Origin: Sorghum bicolor
Taxonomy: Eukaryota > Streptophyta > Magnoliopsida > Poales > Poaceae
Reading direction: 5' to 3'
NCBI RefSeq assembly: GCF_000003195.3
Contig: NC_012871.2
Coordinates: 49,530,345 to 49,594,344, forward strand
Length of the DNA: 64,000 bases
Numbering within the stretch: position 1 is the first letter of the stretch; each line of letters begins with the position of its first letter. Shown one piece after another: positions 59,561 to 64,000 of the stretch. The translations under genes and the position numbers were made by a program. Below the pieces are notes generated by a model that was not told the origin of the DNA, made no database searches, and saw only the letters and a list, made by a program, of their open reading frames with translations.

Positions 59561-60610
59561 AGGGTATGAGACAACCTAGGAATCTATTCTGGCACCACCT
59601 AGCACACATGCCAGAAGGGTGATCACAAACTTGCAGGACATATATGGCACCTGTTTCTCCTTGAGCCCCACCACAATTTCCTGCATACACAATATAAGAG
59701 CTCCCACATTAACATAAGAGTAAAGCCAGGCAATGGCCACACACACCCCTATACAATGGAGAAGGTACACATCAAACCTTCTTTCTTTAGTTGCCTTTTA
59801 GACCTCCGACGTTACTGCCTCTCACGTATTGTCCCTTCAACTATAGCTAGAGATGGAGGACAGGAAGGTGAGCCAAAGAGAGGAGTGCCTAATTAGGGCT
59901 AGGAACAGAGTGAACGAAATGGAAAGGAGAACAATTAGACACCTAGAACTGAAGCTGCACTCTTCCCACGCCGCCTCTTCCTTGTCCCACTAGAGGAAGG
60001 GCCTTCCATGTGCCATAAGCCTGGGCCACAACTGTTTCGCAGCACACACCTACCACGCCACACTTTGCATGTACCCTGCTATGCCCACAACATTATGAGT
60101 CCCTACAGAATGGGACGGCTCCTGTGCTACAACTCTAGTCTAACAAAGTCAGGAACACTAAGAGGGGAACTTTTCTTGCTGACTTAATAGTACATAGCTG
60201 CAAGGAACGGAAGGAGGCGATGATGCAGCAAGTAGCAGACCAGGCGCTTATATAGGCAAGAGCTAGAGGCTTTAGCCATATTTTTACATTGCTGCTAGGC
60301 ACAAAGGTCATGTAATTTTTACACACCCAAGAGAGGACATGTGCATGCATGCGAATCTACCACATTGGCCCCAGAGAGGACACTTACATGGATGCAAATT
60401 TACCACAATGGCTAAAATATGAATTGCACTATCGCTAACTTTTTTCCCTGCCAATAAACAGGTTCTTGCTATGGCCTCAAGTGGGACTGCTGCGTTCCAT
60501 GCAAAACATCGGCGGCGGTAAAATAACCTCTATGTAAAAGGAAAAGGAGCAAGGTGGAAGCGTCAATGGTAACTGTTTCCATGCAAAGGACAACCATATA
60601 GCCTTGGACG
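59561..60610. other. Region upstream of RepHel
   Basis: On the minus strand this would be the Helitron 5' region, perhaps including the RepHel promoter and leader. I see no convincing additional exon and no clear Helitron 5' end. Confidence 0.4.
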
Positions 60611-60855
60611 GTGCTTGGACGGTGGGTGCATGCGCACCGCATGCAGAGGACAGCTTCAGCTTTGGACGGTGCCATGCATGCATGTTCATTTAATGTACAG
60701 TGTAAAAAGATAAACAAGGAAGTAGATCTGCATGGTAAACCTGTAGATGCAAAGGACAACTACATAGCTTTTTGGACGGTGGGTGCATGCACACCGCATG
60801 CAAAGGACAACTACAACTTTGGACGGTGGCATGCATGCATGGTCATTTAATGCTA
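60611..60855. repeat. 161-bp-period repeat with CATGCATG motifs
   Basis: The block TTGGACGGTGGGTGCATGC, CACCGCATGC, AGGACA, TTTGGACGGTG, CATGCATGCATG, TCATTTAATG occurs at about 60612-60694 and about 60773-60853. A shorter TTGGACGGTGC is also doubled at 60604. RY-type CATGCATG words occur in both copies. The remaining sequence to 61065 is non-coding. Confidence 0.7.
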
Positions 60856-61065
60856 CACTGATGCATGCACTTGTGTGTACTATGTAATGCATATGCTCAA
60901 CCCCGCATCGAGCTGCCTGTCGTGGCATTTATGGAGGTAACACTCTATGTGGGGCATGGAGGTATACTTTCACCTAAGCCGTGAATTTTGCATCTAAAGC
61001 ACTTACTAAATGGAACATATGTGGACACTCTGGGAGAACATATGTGGGGCATGGAGGTATACTCT

Positions 61066-61404
61066 GATTCGCGAGGTGGAATCTGATTGGCTCTCATGCC
61101 AGGGCGGGCGCCCAAGGGGGGAGGGCGGGCGCCCTGCCCCTAGGCCCGATTGGCCTCCCGCTTGTTCCCGTGGCTTCTGGACTCTTGTAGATGTTGGATA
61201 ATTGTGGTGCACATTAATATCTCTATGTAAACCTGACGTGTGGACCTTTCTTCTATACTTCCTGATAACCCACTGCAGAAATAGACAAACACCAAAACTC
61301 ATGGAATTCTGTCAGATAAAACCCTAAGTCTGGGTGTTGGTTACATTTGGATCCTTTTCTTTGTTTATTTGATGATTAAATTTGATACTTAAGGACCGTC
61401 AACA
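61066..61404 (-). repeat. Partial 3' LTR of element E
   Basis: TGTTGACGGTCCTTAAG start, AATTCCATGAG, two GGGCGCCCGCCCT modules (about 61104 and 61125 on the minus strand), then loss of homology at about 61066, where a GGGGCATGGAGGTATACT sequence shared with 60952-60969 begins. Confidence 0.85.
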
Positions 61405-63590
61405 AACTCCCCCAAGCTTACCTCTTGCTCGTCCCTGAGCAAGGATAGACTGAGTGATGGATCAGAAGTTGTTGTAATGCCTTTAAAAGTTGACGGTACA
61501 CATGCTTTCAAATGAGGTCTCATCTCTGAGTTAGAGTAAACTGTCAAGACCTGACACTTACTCATTTTACCTTTTACCATGGGACTTGTAACCGTCACTT
61601 CTGTCTTGAGCAGTTAAAAGATAGAACGGTCTAGTCAAGCGCCATGTCTCTTATTCTTGATCAGCTATAGCTCTGGAGTTTTTGCAGATTTTCAAATAAA
61701 ACTCAGAGATTCCTTGTATGACTCTCTCAGATCTCTCTTTTGTGGTATTTCTGGATCCTTACCAAGGCAGTGATGGTATATGCCTTCTCTCAAAGTATGT
61801 AGTATTTGTGGTATGAAGCATAGTGACCTTGCTTTCTCTCTCACCCTACTTTAATAAGGCTTTTGATATCTGGAGCTCATAGGTGGGAGATAAAGTATAC
61901 ATACTTACAAGACATTTATTGCATAGTCAAACCATGGATCCAGAGAAACAAGTCAATAAGTCAAATCAAGATGTGCATGTGTGGCGAATGAATGGAGTAA
62001 GGTGATGATGGTGATAACAATGGTAAAAGTCTAATTCTACTTGTGCTCTTTTGAGGGGATACATACCTTCCATGCTCTTTTGAAACTTTTTGAGGAGAAT
62101 GAGATGCTCTATATTTTCTTTTTCTTTCCTCTCACGTGGGTATCTTGTACCCCTAATTCTACTGTCGGACACTTATCCATTTTTACCTCTCGTCTCACTT
62201 TTTCTTTTATTTCGAGGTTCCGGGCACTTGCCCCTTTTTATTTCCTCGTATCCTTTCTCTTTTTTTAGAGCACTCATCTCCTGAAATAATATAGCAAGTG
62301 GTAGTAACCAAGATAACTCGAGCATTTATTTCATAGGGGAAAAACAGAAATAGGAGAATGTTTTTGGCTATTCTCTCCCGGATTAGGTAGAATACTTTTG
62401 GGTGGCTCTGGAGATGGAAATGGGTGGATATATGTGGATGCGTACTTTCGGAGTAGAAGTAGCATGTGTGAGTGAACGTGCAAGTGAATCTTGATTTAAC
62501 CACATGACAAGCTCCTAAGGGTCTACACAACTTGACCACACTCAATGCTCATAAGCAGTAAAAAGTAAATGTGTGGCTCAAAGTCTAGCAAGCATGTATA
62601 TATGGCTGTGGTAGGAATTTAAACTCTCATCATACAGGAACTCATCATGTGTTATTTTAAAGATAAAATTCTCCAAATTTCTAGCATCTCTAGGAACAGA
62701 TAAACAATAGCTCAACCTTCCCATATCATATCCATTGACAACTTAGACCAGATCAAGTTCTCTTCCCACAAGTTCAGGTTTAGAGCAAGCTTTAAATTAT
62801 AACAGTTATGTCTAAACTTGAGAAAGAACTGAAATTTGAAAATTAGGCAGAGCAACTATTCATCATATCCATGCTAGAGTTTTATTAAGATTCAGTTTAG
62901 CATAGCTACTTTATTTATTTATTAAGCAAACTAAGCAACGATATATATATATATAAGCAAAAAAATCTTTATTTGGTTTTTCATGGTTATGTATATTTTT
63001 ATTTTAATATAGTATAAGTATATAAATAGATAGAAATACGTAGCGGGATAAATGGGGGTGCTCTCCCCCAAGCTGAATTTTAATGTAATTTCTTCTAATG
63101 TAGCTAGCAGGTGGAGGAGGTGTATGTGAAAGTCGGCAGCACCCTGGTAGCGATTAGGATGTCCTCCGTCTGCTAGTCTTCTTGATCCTTGAATTATGTG
63201 GAGCTCAAATAGACAACAAAGCTTTGTGGAACTGATTAGGTGTTAGCATAAATATCTAGCCCTTTATCATGTTGAGCCTCCTCAATAAATGCTACTTTCT
63301 TTGGTAGGATCACAATTTTATTTTTATATTTTTATAGAGCAGAAGAATATTTTTATTTTATTATTTTTTTATGCCACCACAGTGAATGTACTTATGGGTT
63401 TTATGCCACTTGTATACTCACATGGGGCTTACTGGTTTTAACATTTTTATTTTCTTTTTAGGATAGTATGAACATAATTAACTAAGCAAACTATTTTAAA
63501 TAATTGAAAGGAAAAAGGATAACTACCAAGTTTACCTCTTGGCAAGGCGTTCGTTGTTTTTAAGTCCTCTGAACGGGACTCTCTGTTTTC
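61405..63590 (-). other. 3' non-coding module of element E
   Basis: Internal polypurine copy AGCTTGGGGGAGAG at 63061-63074 and terminal AAGCTTGGGGGAGTT at 61405-61419. Hairpins: GGGC-AAGT-GCCC (62222-62233) and GGAT-AAGT-GTCC (62167-62178). An AT microsatellite is near 62940-62955. It is collinear with 17161-19337 of element A. Confidence 0.75.
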
Positions 63591-64000
63591 TCAGTCGTCC
63601 TGGGATTCACTGGATGGCGTAGCCTCCTCTTCGTGTATGACTATCTTCTCTCTCCACACCTGACTCGGTGCTATGGTCTCCTCAGGATAGTTCTGTTCAA
63701 GTTGTATGTCTTCAGACCTTACCACTTCTCCTTCGTAGTCTGCCCATCCATCCTTGATGATTTGCCTCCTCTGGTTGCGGTTGCGTCGTCTTTTTCTTGT
63801 CCTGACCTGCTTAGAGTCTTCAACTATATAGTTAGGGTCAGTAAAATAGCGGTGTAACTTCTCCGAGGGGAAGTGCATGTGGACTTCTCTAGTTCCAATG
63901 TAGATGATTGCTTTAACGGTGCTGAGGAAAGGTCTCCCAAGGATGATGGGTGGATGGTACTCGTCTTCTCCCATGTCAATAACCTGAAAGTCTGTATGGA
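63591..64000 (-). pseudogene. Second protease-like domain of element E (partial)
   Basis: The minus strand reads MGEDEYHPPIILGRPFLSTV, then HMHFPSEKLHRYFTDPNYIVEDS, a basic RTRKRRRNRNQRR segment and an acidic end at a TGA near 63591. It matches the second protease domain of element A over its length. The active-site part lies beyond the window edge. Confidence 0.8.

Larger units (their letters stand above)
61066..64000 (-). mobile_element. Athila-like element E, 3' half with truncated LTR (continues off window)
   Basis: Minus-strand order from the right edge: protease domain tail (63974-63591), 3' non-coding module, polypurine tract (61405-61419) and an LTR starting at 61404. The LTR runs only about 340 bases before it breaks at about 61066, just after the paired GC modules and before the TATA box. 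Interior sequence is closely similar to element A. Confidence 0.85.

Noticed and set aside
60135..60935. Short minus-strand frames upstream of RepHel
   Set aside because: They overlap the CATGCATG repeats, have low complexity and no homology that I can recognise.

Overview
The window is nuclear DNA of a grass. The left end carries a plastidial ADP-glucose pyrophosphorylase small-subunit gene with ordinary plant introns, and the transposon families (Tat- and Athila-type Ty3/gypsy elements, a RepHel/RPA Helitron) look like those of an Andropogoneae genome such as sorghum, sugarcane or Miscanthus. The species assignment is inference; nothing here names it.

Layout: 1-3816 (minus) is the AGPase gene, cut by the left edge, with a TATA box at 4003-4009. 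4860-7300 is a patchwork of old transposon pieces: a PIF/Harbinger transposase scrap, a truncated MITE, a Ty3/gypsy integrase tail and LTR-like DNA. From about 7300 to about 61000 lies a nest of insertions. The oldest recognisable layer is a Helitron on the minus strand whose RepHel gene (44155-59560) and RPA-like gene (32450-44100) are split by younger LTR elements. Element B (32898-42393) is in the RPA gene. Elements C (45233-54465) and D (about 57561-59129) are in RepHel. A Tat-lineage element (9921-29943) sits in non-coding DNA contiguous with the Helitron side and is itself split by Athila-like element A (12873-20616). Target-site duplications confirm four of these insertions: CCTGT (Tat), ATGAC (A), GCAGT (B), CATGG (C). 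Element E (61066 to the right edge, minus) is a further Athila-like copy with a truncated LTR.

Element by element: the Tat element has gag-pol on the minus strand and, in the opposite sense, an intron-containing gene for a plant-mobile-domain plus coiled-coil protein with its own TATA box. The hexamer GCCGAT/ATCGGC is strikingly over-represented over the whole Tat element but not in nested element A. A, B, C and E start LTRs with TGTTGA. A, B and C retain a PBS complementary to tRNA-Asp; the PBS of E would lie off the window. All four share a 3' non-coding module made of an internal copy of the polypurine tract, a group of small hairpins whose stems covary around a fixed AAGT loop, then the terminal polypurine tract and LTR. 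Only C keeps reverse transcriptase and integrase; A and B are gag/protease-type non-autonomous elements.

The best candidates for undescribed biology are the Tat motif plus antisense PMD gene pair, and the shared hairpin and double-polypurine-tract module of the Athila-like elements. All transposon genes here carry stops or frameshifts; the AGPase gene is the only one that looks functional.
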